Assembly: GCF_001429245.1 (NCBI RefSeq)
Contig: NZ_LMJE01000007.1
Coordinates: forward strand, 225,127-289,126
Length of the DNA stretch: 64,000 nucleotides
Origin: Rhizobium sp. Root274
GTDB lineage: Bacteria > Pseudomonadota > Alphaproteobacteria > Rhizobiales > Rhizobiaceae
Reading direction: 5' to 3'
Shown here piece after piece: positions 17,250 to 25,946 of this stretch (its first letter is position 1; each line of letters opens with the position of its first letter). Below the pieces are notes generated by a model. The model was not told where the DNA came from. It ran no database searches and saw nothing but the letters and a program-made list of their open reading frames with translations. A program made the translations under genes and the position numbers.

Positions 17250-17893
17250 CGCAGCGTCTCCGGTGAAAGCGCCAGACCGGTTCCGATCATCGCATCGCGG
17301 GTGACGAGATCTGAAAGAGCGTCCTCGCCCCAACCCTCGGTACCGTCGGGGCGGAGCGGAATGACCAGGTACCGCAGTTCCGCCGTCGAATCCCACACAC
17401 GGATTTTCGTCGTGGATGGAAGTGTCACGCCGAATTCGGAAAGCACGCCACGCGGGTCGATGACGGCTCGCGATCGGTAGGCCGGCGCCTTGTACCAGAC
17501 GGGCGGCAGGCCGAGCACAGACCAGGGGTAACAGGAGCAGAGCGTGCAGACGACGAGATTGTGGGTGTCGGGCGTGTTGAATACCGCCCGCATATGCTCT
17601 CCCTGACGGCCCGTATAACCGAGGCTTGCAATCGCCGCCGTCGCATCCCGCTTCAGCCAGGCGGCAAAGGCAGGATCGGCCCAGGCGTTGGCCACGACCC
17701 GCGCACCGTTTCTCGGACCCACCTTGGTCTCATAGGTCTCGACGATCGCATCGATCGCGGCCGGGTCGATCAGGCCTTTCTCGGTCAACAGCGTTTCCAG
17801 CGCCTTCACCCGCGCCTGCATGTCGGAATAATGGTTGTCGTGATCATGGTCATGCTCATGCGCGTGATCATGGTCGTGATGATGCCCTGACAT
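17246..17893 (-). CDS. nthA: nitrile hydratase subunit alpha, cobalt type, with His-rich N-terminus
   Basis: A 215-residue alpha subunit. The metal claw is [10 protein letters not shown], with Cys 116, Cys 119, Ser 120 and Cys 121; threonine in the second position of CTLCSC is typical of cobalt enzymes, serine of iron ones. The first 21 residues contain ten histidines interleaved with Asp and Glu, an addition not present in the classic subunits I know. It could bind or buffer cobalt or other divalent metal. The core [14 protein letters not shown], then [14 protein letters not shown] is standard. First gene of the operon; the LysE gene begins upstream on the same strand, with its stop eight bases away. 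Confidence 0.94.
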   Translation of the reverse strand: MSGHHHDHDHAHEHDHDHDNHYSDMQARVKALETLLTEKGLIDPAAIDAIVETYETKVGPRNGARVVANAWADPAFAAWLKRDATAAIASLGYTGRQGEHMRAVFNTPDTHNLVVCTLCSCYPWSVLGLPPVWYKAPAYRSRAVIDPRGVLSEFGVTLPSTTKIRVWDSTAELRYLVIPLRPDGTEGWGEDALSDLVTRDAMIGTGLALSPETLR

Positions 17894-17901
17894 GCGCACT
17901 C

Positions 17902-18495
17902 CTATTTCAGCATCGGCCACAGGCTCAAAACCAGAGCGACGGCCATTGTTATGTTGAACCATTTCAATCGTACCGGCACCGCCAGCCACTCCCTGAGCGC
18001 CGAACCGAACCCGGCCCAGATCGACACGGCCGGGAAATTCACCAGGGCAAAGACCAGCGCGACAATCCCCACCGTCAAAGCATAATGCTCGGGATTCGGA
18101 TAGACCGCCATGGCCGTCACCGCCATCACCCAGGCCTTCGGATTGACCCACTGGAAGGCAGCAGCCGAGAGGAAGGACATGGGCGCCGCCTTGGCTTCCC
18201 CCTCGCCCATCGTCCGGGAGGAACCGATCTTCCAGGCGATCCAGAGCAAATAGAGTCCGCCAGCGATCTTCAAGCCGATGAAGGCCGGCGGATAGGCGGA
18301 GAGCAGCGCGCCGAGCCCGAGCCCGACCCCGAGTAGCAGCGAGAAGAAACCGACACCGATCCCCAGCATGTGCGGGATGGTGCGGCGAAAACCGAAGTTC
18401 ACACCGGAGGCAAACAGCATCATGTTGTTCGGGCCCGGCGTGATCGACGTGGCAAAGGCAAACAGGATAAGCGCAAACAGGGTATCGGCGGACAA
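17902..18495 (-). CDS. LysE family amino acid exporter
   Basis: A 197-residue integral membrane protein of the LysE/RhtB superfamily. It has six hydrophobic helices and the family signature [15 protein letters not shown] near residue 17, together with WVNPKAW near residue 115. Members export amino acids such as lysine, homoserine or cysteine. The gene ends eight bases before the nitrile hydratase alpha gene, so it is probably the first gene of the same operon; a link between nitrile or amide use and amino acid export is possible but not shown. Confidence 0.86.
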   Translation of the reverse strand: MSADTLFALILFAFATSITPGPNNMMLFASGVNFGFRRTIPHMLGIGVGFFSLLLGVGLGLGALLSAYPPAFIGLKIAGGLYLLWIAWKIGSSRTMGEGEAKAAPMSFLSAAAFQWVNPKAWVMAVTAMAVYPNPEHYALTVGIVALVFALVNFPAVSIWAGFGSALREWLAVPVRLKWFNITMAVALVLSLWPMLK

Positions 18496-18661
18496 GGGGG
18501 TCTCCTGGATTCTTGACCGCCAGCATAAAGCTTGCCGCCCACCTTGCCAGTCGCTTCTTGTCCCCGTGACACGCTTGGTCCGTCGACAGCGCGCACCAAT
18601 CGATGGCTTGCCAGATGCTGCGCGGTTGTTATCCTCCAGCCGTCATGCCGAGGAGAAGACC

Positions 18662-19507
18662 ATGGAAGACCAGATCCCCAGCCTCGCCCTCCCCGACGGG
18701 ACGACTGTTCCCTCGCTCGGCTTCGGCACCTGGATGATGGGCGAGAACAAAGCCGAGGCGCCGGCAGAGATCGACGCCATCAGGCTGGCGCTCGATCTTG
18801 GCATGACGGTCATCGACACGGCCGAAATGTATGCCGACGGCGGTGCCGAACAGGTCGTCGGCGAAGCCCTCAAGGATCGCCGCGACGAGGCTTTTCTGGT
18901 CTCGAAGGTCCTGCCCTGGAACGCAAGTTACGACGGCACGATCGCCGCCTGCACACGGTCGCTGCATCGGCTCGGAACTGATCGCCTCGATCTCTACCTT
19001 TTGCATTGGCGCGGCGAGCAACCGCTGGAAGACACAGTCGCGGCCATGGAAGAATTGAAGCAGGCCGGCCGCATCGGCGCCTGGGGTGTCTCGAACTTCG
19101 ACGTGGACGATATGGAGGAACTGTTTTCAATCCCGGACGGCGACAAGTGCGCGGTCAACCAGGTGCTCTACAATCTTTCGCGCCGCGGTATCGAATTCGA
19201 TCTCCTCCCCTGGTGCCAGGGGCACAAGATCCCGGTCATGGCATATTCCCCGATCGAACAGGGCCGCATCCTTCACAACTCGGAACTGATCCATGTCGCA
19301 AAAGCCTATCAGGCGACGCCGGCGCAGGTGGCGCTGGCCTTCCTGCTTGAGCGCGATGGCGTGATGCCGATCCCGAAGACCTCGAACCTGCGCCGGTTGC
19401 AGGAGAACCGCAACGCCGTCGATCTCGACATATCAGACGAGGATTGGGCCCGCCTCGACGCCGCCTTCCCGCCGCCTGCGCGCAAAATGCCGCTCGAGAT
19501 GATTTGA
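18662..19507 (+). CDS. aldo/keto reductase
   Basis: A 281-residue TIM-barrel NADPH-dependent oxidoreductase. Seen: LGFGTWMMG near residue 20, DTAEMYADG with the catalytic Asp and Tyr at about residues 53-58, the lysine of VSKVLP, LYLLHW with the conserved His, WGVSNF and a C-terminal IPKTSN cofactor-binding block. All four catalytic residues are therefore present. AGGAG precedes the ATG. The enzyme probably reduces an aldehyde or ketone; its group resembles YeaE-type reductases, but the substrate is unknown. It has no co-directional operon partner. Confidence 0.9.
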   Translation: MEDQIPSLALPDGTTVPSLGFGTWMMGENKAEAPAEIDAIRLALDLGMTVIDTAEMYADGGAEQVVGEALKDRRDEAFLVSKVLPWNASYDGTIAACTRSLHRLGTDRLDLYLLHWRGEQPLEDTVAAMEELKQAGRIGAWGVSNFDVDDMEELFSIPDGDKCAVNQVLYNLSRRGIEFDLLPWCQGHKIPVMAYSPIEQGRILHNSELIHVAKAYQATPAQVALAFLLERDGVMPIPKTSNLRRLQENRNAVDLDISDEDWARLDAAFPPPARKMPLEMI

Positions 19508-19573
19508 CAGGAACCAAGGCATGCGCTGTCCACAGGCCCTGTGGGATATGGCCTTTACGTCAGTCCTTCAGGA

Positions 19574-19593
19574 AATTAGGAGATTTCCTAATT
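19574..19593. promoter_or_regulatory. probable ArsR-type operator
   Basis: AATTAGGA, four-base spacer, TCCTAATT: eight-base-arm inverted repeat 41 bases upstream of the arsR-type gene. A second repeat, TCTGGA-n4-TCCAGA, follows directly at 19593-19608. AT-rich symmetrical sites in this position are typical of ArsR/SdpR autorepressors. Confidence 0.55.
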
Positions 19594-19633
19594 CTGGAAA
19601 AATCCAGAGCGTGGCTGCATAGGCGGGGGCGAT

Positions 19634-20149
19634 ATGGCGAAGAAGAACAAGACGGATGTTCATCCGGCAATGGACAAGACGTCCTCACGCGTGTTTCACG
19701 CATTGGCTTCTGATCCACGTCGCATGATGCTGGTGCATTTGTCGCAATCGACCCTCACCGCCGGCGAGATCGCTGCCCGCTTCGACATGGCGAAACCCTC
19801 CATCTCCCAGCATCTGTCGATCCTCGAAAATGCCGAGCTGATCGAAGGTGAGAAGAAGGGGCAGTACATCCATTACAGTCTGAGGCCCGAGGCCCTCCGG
19901 CACGCCCTGAAGTCCATGCTGGAGACGATCGACGCGTCTGCGGAAAGCAAAGCTGACAGCCTCGACACCGGCAACGCAAAGGCAGAGAACAAAGGCAAGT
20001 CGAAGCCGAAGTCCTCTACCGCGGACGCGGAAGTATCGGCAAAAATGCCAACCAAGGCAAAAGGCGACAAGGTGAAGAAGGCGGAACAGCCCGCTCCGCC
20101 CCCGCCGCAGCAGATGGGCCTTCTCGACCTGCTCGGCATGGACGCCTGA
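19634..20149 (+). CDS. ArsR family regulator with a charged C-terminal tail
   Basis: A 171-residue protein. Residues about 17-92 hold an ArsR winged helix (RVFHALASDPRRMMLVHL, then TAGEIAARFDMAKPSISQHLSIL). No metal-binding cysteines are visible, so it is likely of the SdpR-like group, not a metal sensor. Residues about 100-160 are Lys, Ala, Ser and Glu rich and probably disordered, and the end is a proline-rich run followed by the hydrophobic QMGLLDLLGMDA. Such a tail is unusual and could bind a partner. The AT-rich repeats upstream point to autoregulation. Confidence 0.85.
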   Translation: MAKKNKTDVHPAMDKTSSRVFHALASDPRRMMLVHLSQSTLTAGEIAARFDMAKPSISQHLSILENAELIEGEKKGQYIHYSLRPEALRHALKSMLETIDASAESKADSLDTGNAKAENKGKSKPKSSTADAEVSAKMPTKAKGDKVKKAEQPAPPPPQQMGLLDLLGMDA

Positions 20150-20164
20150 TCAGCACCAACGAAA

Positions 20165-20189
20165 AAGGGCAACCCGAAGGATCGCCCTT
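20165..20189 (-). terminator. rho-independent terminator of ilvIH
   Basis: AAGGGC and GCCCTT form the base of an about 11-pair stem, with two wobble pairs, and a run of five T follows when read leftward. It lies 27 bases beyond the ilvH stop. Confidence 0.72.
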
Positions 20190-20215
20190 ACGCAATTCGG
20201 CAATGACCGAACTCC

Positions 20216-20788
20216 TTACATGCCTTGCGAGCCACGGTTCATCGCGGCGATCCCGGTGCGGCAGATCTCGTTGAGGCCGAGCGGCTTCATGATCGAGACG
20301 AACTGATCGATCTTCGACGACTTGCCCGTGATCTCGAAGATGAAGTGTTCGACCGTGGCGTCAACGACCTTGGCGTGGAAGGCATCGGCGAGCCGCAGTG
20401 TCTCGGCACGCATGTCGCCGGTCGAAACCACCTTTACCAGCGCCACTTCCCGCTCGATCGGCCGCTCCTGGCCGAGTTCGCGGGCGCGCACGGTGAGATC
20501 GAGCACACGGTGGACCGGCACGATCCGCTCCAGCTGCGCCTTGATCTGCTCGAGCACGCTTGGCGTGCCGCGGGTCACGATGGTGATGCGCGACAGATGC
20601 GCCTCATGCTCCGTTTCCGACACCGTGAGGCTTTCGATATTGTAGCCACGACCGGAAAACAGGCCGATGACCCGGGCAAGCACGCCCGGCTCGTTGTCGA
20701 CCAGCACCGAGAGCGTATGGCTCTCGACGGCGGCGGTTTCCTTGGCGATGAAGTAGGCAGAGCCGGTTGGTTGAAGGTGTGCGTTCAT
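20216..20788 (-). CDS. ilvH: acetolactate synthase regulatory (small) subunit
   Basis: A 190-residue small subunit of acetohydroxyacid synthase. It has an N-terminal ACT domain (HTLSVLVDNEPGVLARVIGLFSGRGYNIESL) and a C-terminal domain of the same family. It stabilises the large subunit and mediates valine feedback inhibition. GGAGGAAA precedes the ATG; the gene follows ilvI after 15 bases and lies under the same attenuator. The length agrees with the alphaproteobacterial form. Confidence 0.95.
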   Translation of the reverse strand: MNAHLQPTGSAYFIAKETAAVESHTLSVLVDNEPGVLARVIGLFSGRGYNIESLTVSETEHEAHLSRITIVTRGTPSVLEQIKAQLERIVPVHRVLDLTVRARELGQERPIEREVALVKVVSTGDMRAETLRLADAFHAKVVDATVEHFIFEITGKSSKIDQFVSIMKPLGLNEICRTGIAAMNRGSQGM

Positions 20789-20803
20789 GATTTTTCCTCC
20801 CGG

Positions 20804-22582
20804 TCAGACGAGCTGACGGCCCTTTGCATCAATGGCGGTGGCGACGGCTTCGTCGGTTGCCTCATCCGGCAACAGCATCTCGTTATGCGCCTTGCCCGAC
20901 GGGATCATCGGGAAGCAATTGGCGAGATTGGCAACCCGGCAGTCGAAGATAACCGGCTTCTTCACGTCGATCATCTCCTGGATCGCACCGTCCAGATCGT
21001 CAGGCTTCTCGCAACGCAGACCGACCGCACCATAGGCTTCCGCCAGCTTGACGAAATCTGGCATAGCTTCCGTGTAGGAGTTCGACAGGCGGTTGCCATG
21101 CAGCAACTGCTGCCATTGACGAACCATACCCATGTACTGGTTGTTCAAGATGAATACCTTGACCGGCAGCTCGTGCTGGATCGCGCAGGACATTTCCTGG
21201 ATGCACATCTGGATCGAGGCATCACCCGCAACGTCGATGACCAGCGCGTCACGATGCGCGACCTGAACGCCCAGCGCCGCCGGCAGGCCGTAACCCATGG
21301 TGCCGAGGCCACCCGAGGTCATCCAGCGGTTCGGCTGCTCGAAGCCGATATACTGGGCTGCCCACATCTGGTGCTGACCGACTTCCGTCGTGATGTAGGT
21401 GTCGCGATCCTTCGTCAGCTCATAGAGGCGCTGCAGGGCGTATTGCGGCATGATGACGTCGCGCGACGGGGTGTAGGCGAAGGAATTGCGAGCGCGCCAC
21501 TTGGCGATGCTCGTATTCCAGTCAGCCGTCTGCGAAGCCTCCGGCTTCTTCGGCAGAGCCCGCCAGGCACGGACCATGTCCTCAAGCACCCGCCCGACAT
21601 CGCCGGTGATCGGCACGTCGACCCGAACGTTCTTGTTGATCGACGACGGGTCGATGTCGATATGGATCTTCTTCGAATTCGGCGAAAATGCGTTCAAGCG
21701 ACCCGTGATACGGTCGTCGAAGCGTGCACCGATACAGACCATGACGTCGCAATCATGCATCGCCATGTTGGCTTCGTAGGAACCGTGCATGCCCAGCATG
21801 CCGAGCCAGTTCTTGCCTGAAGCCGGATAGCAGCCCAGACCCATCAGGGTCGAGGTGATCGGGAAGTCGGTGAGACCGACCAGCTCGCGCAGCAGCTTGG
21901 TTGCTTCCGGACCGGAATTGACGACGCCGCCACCGGAATAGATGATCGGGCGGCGAGCAGACGCCATCAGTTCGACGGCGGCCTGAATGGCGCGCGAATC
22001 TCCCGAAACCTTCGGCTGGTAGCTCTTCAGCGGCTTGTGTGCATCCGGCGGCGTATAGGTGCCGGTGGCAAACTGGATGTCCTTCGGCACATCGACGAGA
22101 ACAGGACCCGGACGGCCGGTCTGGGCGATGCGGAAGGCCTCATGAATGACGCTCGCCAGCTGGTTGACGTCCTTGACCAGCCAGTTGTGTTTGGTGCAGG
22201 GCCGCGTGATGCCGACGGTATCACATTCCTGGAAGGCATCGGAGCCGATCAGCGAGGTCGGAACCTGGCCGGAGATGCAGACGAGCGGCACGCTGTCCAT
22301 CAGCGCGTCCTGCAGCGGCGTGACGACGTTGGTGGCACCAGGACCAGAAGTAACGAGGACAACCCCGACCTTGCCGGTGGAACGGGCATAACCTTCGGCC
22401 GCATGGCCGGCGCCCTGCTCGTGACGCACGAGAATGTGCTGGATGTCGTCCTGCTGGAAGATCTCGTCATAGATCGGCAGCACGGCACCGCCAGGATAGC
22501 CGAAGATATGCTCGACGCCGTTATCCTTCAGCGCGCGCAGGACGATCTCGGCGCCAGTCATCTGATTATCTTTACCCGTCAT
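20804..22582 (-). CDS. ilvI: acetolactate synthase catalytic (large) subunit
   Basis: A 592-residue thiamine-diphosphate enzyme that makes acetolactate and acetohydroxybutyrate, the first step of valine, leucine and isoleucine synthesis. Seen: FGYPGGAVLPIYD, RHEQGAGHAAEGYAR with the catalytic glutamate, LVTSGPGATN, then the cofactor block VAGDASIQM...NNQYMGMVRQW near the C-terminus. A second ATG seven codons in (22561) is also possible; I keep the first. It is preceded by an Ile/Leu/Val leader peptide and attenuator and followed by ilvH. Confidence 0.96.
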   Translation of the reverse strand: MTGKDNQMTGAEIVLRALKDNGVEHIFGYPGGAVLPIYDEIFQQDDIQHILVRHEQGAGHAAEGYARSTGKVGVVLVTSGPGATNVVTPLQDALMDSVPLVCISGQVPTSLIGSDAFQECDTVGITRPCTKHNWLVKDVNQLASVIHEAFRIAQTGRPGPVLVDVPKDIQFATGTYTPPDAHKPLKSYQPKVSGDSRAIQAAVELMASARRPIIYSGGGVVNSGPEATKLLRELVGLTDFPITSTLMGLGCYPASGKNWLGMLGMHGSYEANMAMHDCDVMVCIGARFDDRITGRLNAFSPNSKKIHIDIDPSSINKNVRVDVPITGDVGRVLEDMVRAWRALPKKPEASQTADWNTSIAKWRARNSFAYTPSRDVIMPQYALQRLYELTKDRDTYITTEVGQHQMWAAQYIGFEQPNRWMTSGGLGTMGYGLPAALGVQVAHRDALVIDVAGDASIQMCIQEMSCAIQHELPVKVFILNNQYMGMVRQWQQLLHGNRLSNSYTEAMPDFVKLAEAYGAVGLRCEKPDDLDGAIQEMIDVKKPVIFDCRVANLANCFPMIPSGKAHNEMLLPDEATDEAVATAIDAKGRQLV

Positions 22583-22638
22583 GCTGTGTTTCCATCTGCC
22601 TTCTGGATTTTTGGGGCTGATAGCCCGGATTTGGGCAT

Positions 22639-22662
22639 AAAAAAAGGCCCCTTGAGGGAGCC
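22639..22662 (-). terminator. ilvI attenuator terminator
   Basis: The leader carries GGCTCCCTCAAGGGGCC at 22662-22646, which folds into a short G-C stem, followed by seven T (22645-22639). It lies 56 bases before ilvI, so transcription must pass it to reach the operon. It is the attenuator counterpart of the leader peptide at 22698-22754. Confidence 0.78.
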
Positions 22663-22671
22663 TGTCATCTA

Positions 22672-22719
22672 GCGCATGGGTGGCTGTCGCCGGATGGTTA
22701 CACCATCCTGCCCATGCGC
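22672..22719 (-). promoter_or_regulatory. ilvI attenuator upstream hairpin
   Basis: Nine-base arms GCGCATGGG and CCCATGCGC (22672-22680 and 22711-22719) enclose an inner hairpin of GGATGG and CCATCC (22692-22697 and 22703-22708). The outer arm overlaps the leader-peptide end, so a translating ribosome would disrupt it. A stalled ribosome could favour a different fold and prevent the downstream terminator. Confidence 0.65.
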
Positions 22720-22754
22720 CTTCCCACCACGATAAGTGCGATCGAGTTTTTCAT
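22698..22754 (-). CDS. ilvIH leader peptide (attenuation)
   Basis: An 18-codon reading frame, MKNSIALIVVGRRMGRMV, ending in TAA. Residues 5-10 are Ile, Ala, Leu, Ile, Val, Val, the amino acids whose synthesis the operon starts. Scarcity of charged tRNA for these would stall the ribosome there, early in the leader. It is followed by the hairpins at 22672-22719 and the terminator at 22639-22662, the full layout of a transcription attenuator as known for branched-chain operons. The ribosome-binding site is weak, so leader translation is an inference from this context. Confidence 0.8.
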   Translation of the reverse strand: MKNSIALIVVGRRMGRMV

Positions 22755-22920
22755 GATGCGAAGTGTTAGCCAGAAAGCCGTCGAGCGTCAACGCATCATT
22801 TAACAAATTTCGTCGCCTTCGACGCAGTTTTATTGCGTTCCCGCCGCAACTCTTACCACCGGGCTACCCGCCTACACAAAGTTTTAAGCGATTGTTCATA
22901 CCCTCGCGCGAGCAGGGAGA

Positions 22921-25023
22921 ATGCACTTGTCGAACGATGATCTTCACAAGTCCGGTGACGCCGGAGACAAAGAGCGCCGCGATGGAATGCGGCCGGGCAA
23001 CCGAATGCTGGGACGAGTCGTCGCCTGCAATGGTTCGCGCGCCACGATTGCCGCAGTCGCCGAACAAGGCGGGACCGATTTGACCGAGCTCTGGTCGGTC
23101 GGGCGTCTGATTTCGATCAGCGTCGGACGCAACCGCGTGGTCGCACTCGCCTACTCCATGCAGACCGGTTCGAAAAACTGGGGCGAAGGCGACGACAACG
23201 AGTTCCTGATCGAGGTCGAACTGCTCGGAGAAGTGCATGTCAGCGCAACCGGTCAGGAAGTCTTCTCCACCGGCATTTCCTGCTATCCCTATCTTGGTGC
23301 CATCGCCCATCGGATAAGAGCCGCTGATCTTCTGCGCATCTACGATACCCATCACGGCGACACTGCCGTCATCGGCAAGCTGACGCAGGACGAGTCGATC
23401 GATGCTGCCATCCACATCCCGTCCATGTTGTCGAAGCATTTCGCCGTCGTCGGCTCGACCGGTGTCGGCAAGTCCACCGCCGTATCGCTCCTGCTGCGCA
23501 AGGCGATCGAGAGCGATCCGAAGCTGCGCATCCTGATCCTCGATCCGCACAACGAATTTGCCGCAGCCTTCCCGGATCTGGCCGTCGTCATCGACACAGA
23601 CACGCTCGACCTGCCCTTCTGGCTGATGCGCCTTGAGGAATTTGCCGAAGTGCTCTTCCGCGGCCGCCCGCCGGTTCCTGAAGAGCTCGACATCCTGCGC
23701 GACCTGCTGCCAGAGGCGAAGCGCGCCTTCCGCGGCAATGAAAGCGCTCTGATGCGCCGAGCGGCCGACAAGAGTTCGATGACGGCGGACACACCCGTTC
23801 CCTACCGTATCGCAGACCTCATGGCCCTGATCGACGAGCGGATTGGGCGGCTGGAAGGCCGCGGTGAAAAGCCATTCCTGCGCTCGCTGAAGATGCGCAT
23901 CATGGCCGCGATCAATGATCCGCGCTATCACTTCATGTTCTCCAACAACACGATCAGCGACACGATCATGGAGACGATCGCCCATATCTTCCGCATTCCG
24001 GGGGAAGACAGGCCGATCTCCACTTTCCAGCTATCGGGCATTCCCTCGGAAGTCGTGAATTCCGTTGCGTCGGTGCTGTGCCGCATGGCCTTCGAGATCG
24101 CGCTTTGGTCGAACGGCGCTATACACATGCTGGTCGTCTGCGAAGAGGCTCATCGATACGTCCCGGCTGATCCATCGCTCGGCTTCTTCCCCACCCGTCA
24201 GGCGATTGCACGCATTGCCAAGGAAGGACGCAAATACGGCGTCTCTCTCGGTGTAATCACTCAGCGTCCGGGTGAACTCGACCAGACGATCCTGTCGCAG
24301 TGCTCGACGCTGTTTGCCATGCGACTGGCAAACGACCGTGACCAGGAGATTATCCGCTCGGCCATCCCGGACAGCTCGATCTCGACCACGAGCTTCATCT
24401 CCTCGATCGGCAATGGCGAAGCGATCGCCTTCGGCGAGGCAATTGCCGTTCCGATGCGCATGCGCTTCACCCGGGTGGGCGAGCAGCTTCTGCCGAAGGC
24501 CAACGGCGTCAACGCCAAGATCACTGAGGAGACGCCTGACACGGTCGACCTCCGCTCGATCGTGTCCCGTATGCGTGCTATTGCAGGGCCGGATATCTCA
24601 GCCTTCCAGCAGCAGTTCGAAAACAGCATGGGAGGCCGCGACGTGCCGATGGCGCCGGACGGTCTCTATGACGACGAAGATCTCGACGACGAGTCCATCG
24701 CGGACGACGTGCCCCAGGTTTCGCGTTTTGCTGCCCCTGCAGCGACGCCGCCGGCCGTCTCGAGGACGGAATACGAGCCAGCCCCTCTGCGCCAGGCTTT
24801 CACGGCTGCCCAGACGCCAACGATCGAGCCTTACCGGCCTGACATGCTGCCGCGTGCGAGCGAGAGTGACGTGCTCAGGCGTGCAGAGCCGGCACCCGCC
24901 TATCAGGCAGAAACTCCCGCCCCATCCTTCGGCGCGCAGCCCCTCAGGCGGGACGGAAGCGGGCCGTCGCTCCGCGAAAGCATCCTCAAGAAGCCACTGT
25001 CGAGCCTCTACAAGCGCGACTGA
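22921..25023 (+). CDS. HerA-like ATPase (DUF87)
   Basis: A 700-residue ATPase of the HerA/FtsK superfamily. Seen: an N-terminal HAS-barrel-like region, Walker A GSTGVGKST at residues 178-186, LILDPHNEF just after it, LVVCEEAHRY as Walker B near residue 405, and a C-terminal EGRKYGVSLGVITQRPGELD segment with a sensor-like pattern. The last 130 residues are Pro- and Ala-rich and probably disordered. HerA proteins form hexamers that translocate DNA, often with the nuclease NurA, but no NurA gene lies beside it. It sits between ilvI and miaA, so it is likely a chromosomal housekeeping gene rather than part of a defence cassette. Confidence 0.88.
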   Translation: MHLSNDDLHKSGDAGDKERRDGMRPGNRMLGRVVACNGSRATIAAVAEQGGTDLTELWSVGRLISISVGRNRVVALAYSMQTGSKNWGEGDDNEFLIEVELLGEVHVSATGQEVFSTGISCYPYLGAIAHRIRAADLLRIYDTHHGDTAVIGKLTQDESIDAAIHIPSMLSKHFAVVGSTGVGKSTAVSLLLRKAIESDPKLRILILDPHNEFAAAFPDLAVVIDTDTLDLPFWLMRLEEFAEVLFRGRPPVPEELDILRDLLPEAKRAFRGNESALMRRAADKSSMTADTPVPYRIADLMALIDERIGRLEGRGEKPFLRSLKMRIMAAINDPRYHFMFSNNTISDTIMETIAHIFRIPGEDRPISTFQLSGIPSEVVNSVASVLCRMAFEIALWSNGAIHMLVVCEEAHRYVPADPSLGFFPTRQAIARIAKEGRKYGVSLGVITQRPGELDQTILSQCSTLFAMRLANDRDQEIIRSAIPDSSISTTSFISSIGNGEAIAFGEAIAVPMRMRFTRVGEQLLPKANGVNAKITEETPDTVDLRSIVSRMRAIAGPDISAFQQQFENSMGGRDVPMAPDGLYDDEDLDDESIADDVPQVSRFAAPAATPPAVSRTEYEPAPLRQAFTAAQTPTIEPYRPDMLPRASESDVLRRAEPAPAYQAETPAPSFGAQPLRRDGSGPSLRESILKKPLSSLYKRD

Positions 25024-25031
25024 CCGGATGG

Positions 25032-25946
25032 TCAATCGACCCGATACGATGCTGGATCGATCCGCTCCCAGCTCTCGTCCATCTGGTTGCGAAACCAGGT
25101 CATCTGACGCTTGGCATATTGCCGGGTGGCAGCCGACGCTCTTTCGATCGCCACGTCGCGCGTGACCTCACCCCTAAGCATGGCGGCGATCTGCGACACG
25201 CCGATCGCCTTCATCACGGGCATTTCCGGCGGAAGATGAAGGGCAAGCAGCGCCTTCACCTCTTCGACGCCCCCCTGATCCATCATTTGCGCGAAACGTC
25301 GGTCGATACGCTGATGCAGGAGCTTACGTTCGGGCAGTACGACAAGTTTCATCGCTTTGTCGGGGTCGACCAGCATGGGGCCGGCCTGGCGGCGAAAGTG
25401 ATCGATGGACTGACCCGTGGCTTCGACAACCTCCAGCGCCCGCACGATGCGTTGCCCGTCGTTGGGGTTCAACCCTGCAGCGACGGCCGAATCCCTAGCT
25501 GCGAGTTCCGCATGTAGAACCTCCGGCCCCTCGGCGATCAGGCGCGCCCGAAGCCTTTCGCGCAGCGCCTCCGGGATCTGAGGCATTTCGGATAGCCCAC
25601 CCGTCAAAGCCTTGAAATAAAGCCCGGTGCCGCCGACCACGACCGGCAGCCGGCCCTGCCCTTTCAAGACATCGAGCAGCAAGGTCATCTCGCGCAGCCA
25701 GTCGCCGGTCGAATAGGAGGCGCCTGCCGGCACATGGCCATAGAGGTAGTGATCAACGCCCTCCATCTCGCTGTCGTCGGGTCGTGCGGTAACCACCCTC
25801 AACGTATCATAGACCTGCATGCTGTCGGCATTGATCACCACGCCGCCATGCCGCCGGGCGAAAGCGAGCGCCAGTGCGGACTTGCCGCTGGCGGTCGGCC
25901 CGGTTATCAGGATGGCCTCTGTCGTCTTTCCAGGATCTTGCATCAT
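25032..25946 (-). CDS. miaA: tRNA dimethylallyltransferase
   Basis: A 304-residue enzyme that adds the isopentenyl group to A37 of tRNAs reading codons starting with U. Seen: ITGPTASGKSALALAFARR as Walker A, INADSMQVYDTLRVVTARP and the C-terminal RQYAKRQMTWFRNQ block. I place the start at 25946, with ATG at 25943 as an equal alternative; frames extending to 26030 would run into serB. The start touches that of the divergent serB gene, so each 5' region lies within the other gene. Confidence 0.95.
   Translation of the reverse strand: MMQDPGKTTEAILITGPTASGKSALALAFARRHGGVVINADSMQVYDTLRVVTARPDDSEMEGVDHYLYGHVPAGASYSTGDWLREMTLLLDVLKGQGRLPVVVGGTGLYFKALTGGLSEMPQIPEALRERLRARLIAEGPEVLHAELAARDSAVAAGLNPNDGQRIVRALEVVEATGQSIDHFRRQAGPMLVDPDKAMKLVVLPERKLLHQRIDRRFAQMMDQGGVEEVKALLALHLPPEMPVMKAIGVSQIAAMLRGEVTRDVAIERASAATRQYAKRQMTWFRNQMDESWERIDPASYRVD

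Noticed and set aside
20225..21820. 531-codon open frame on the plus strand
   Set aside because: Antisense to ilvH and ilvI.
22921..25023. HerA gene as part of an antiphage cassette
   Set aside because: Its neighbours are ilvI, miaA and serB, with no nuclease, SIR2 or toxin gene and no sign of transfer.
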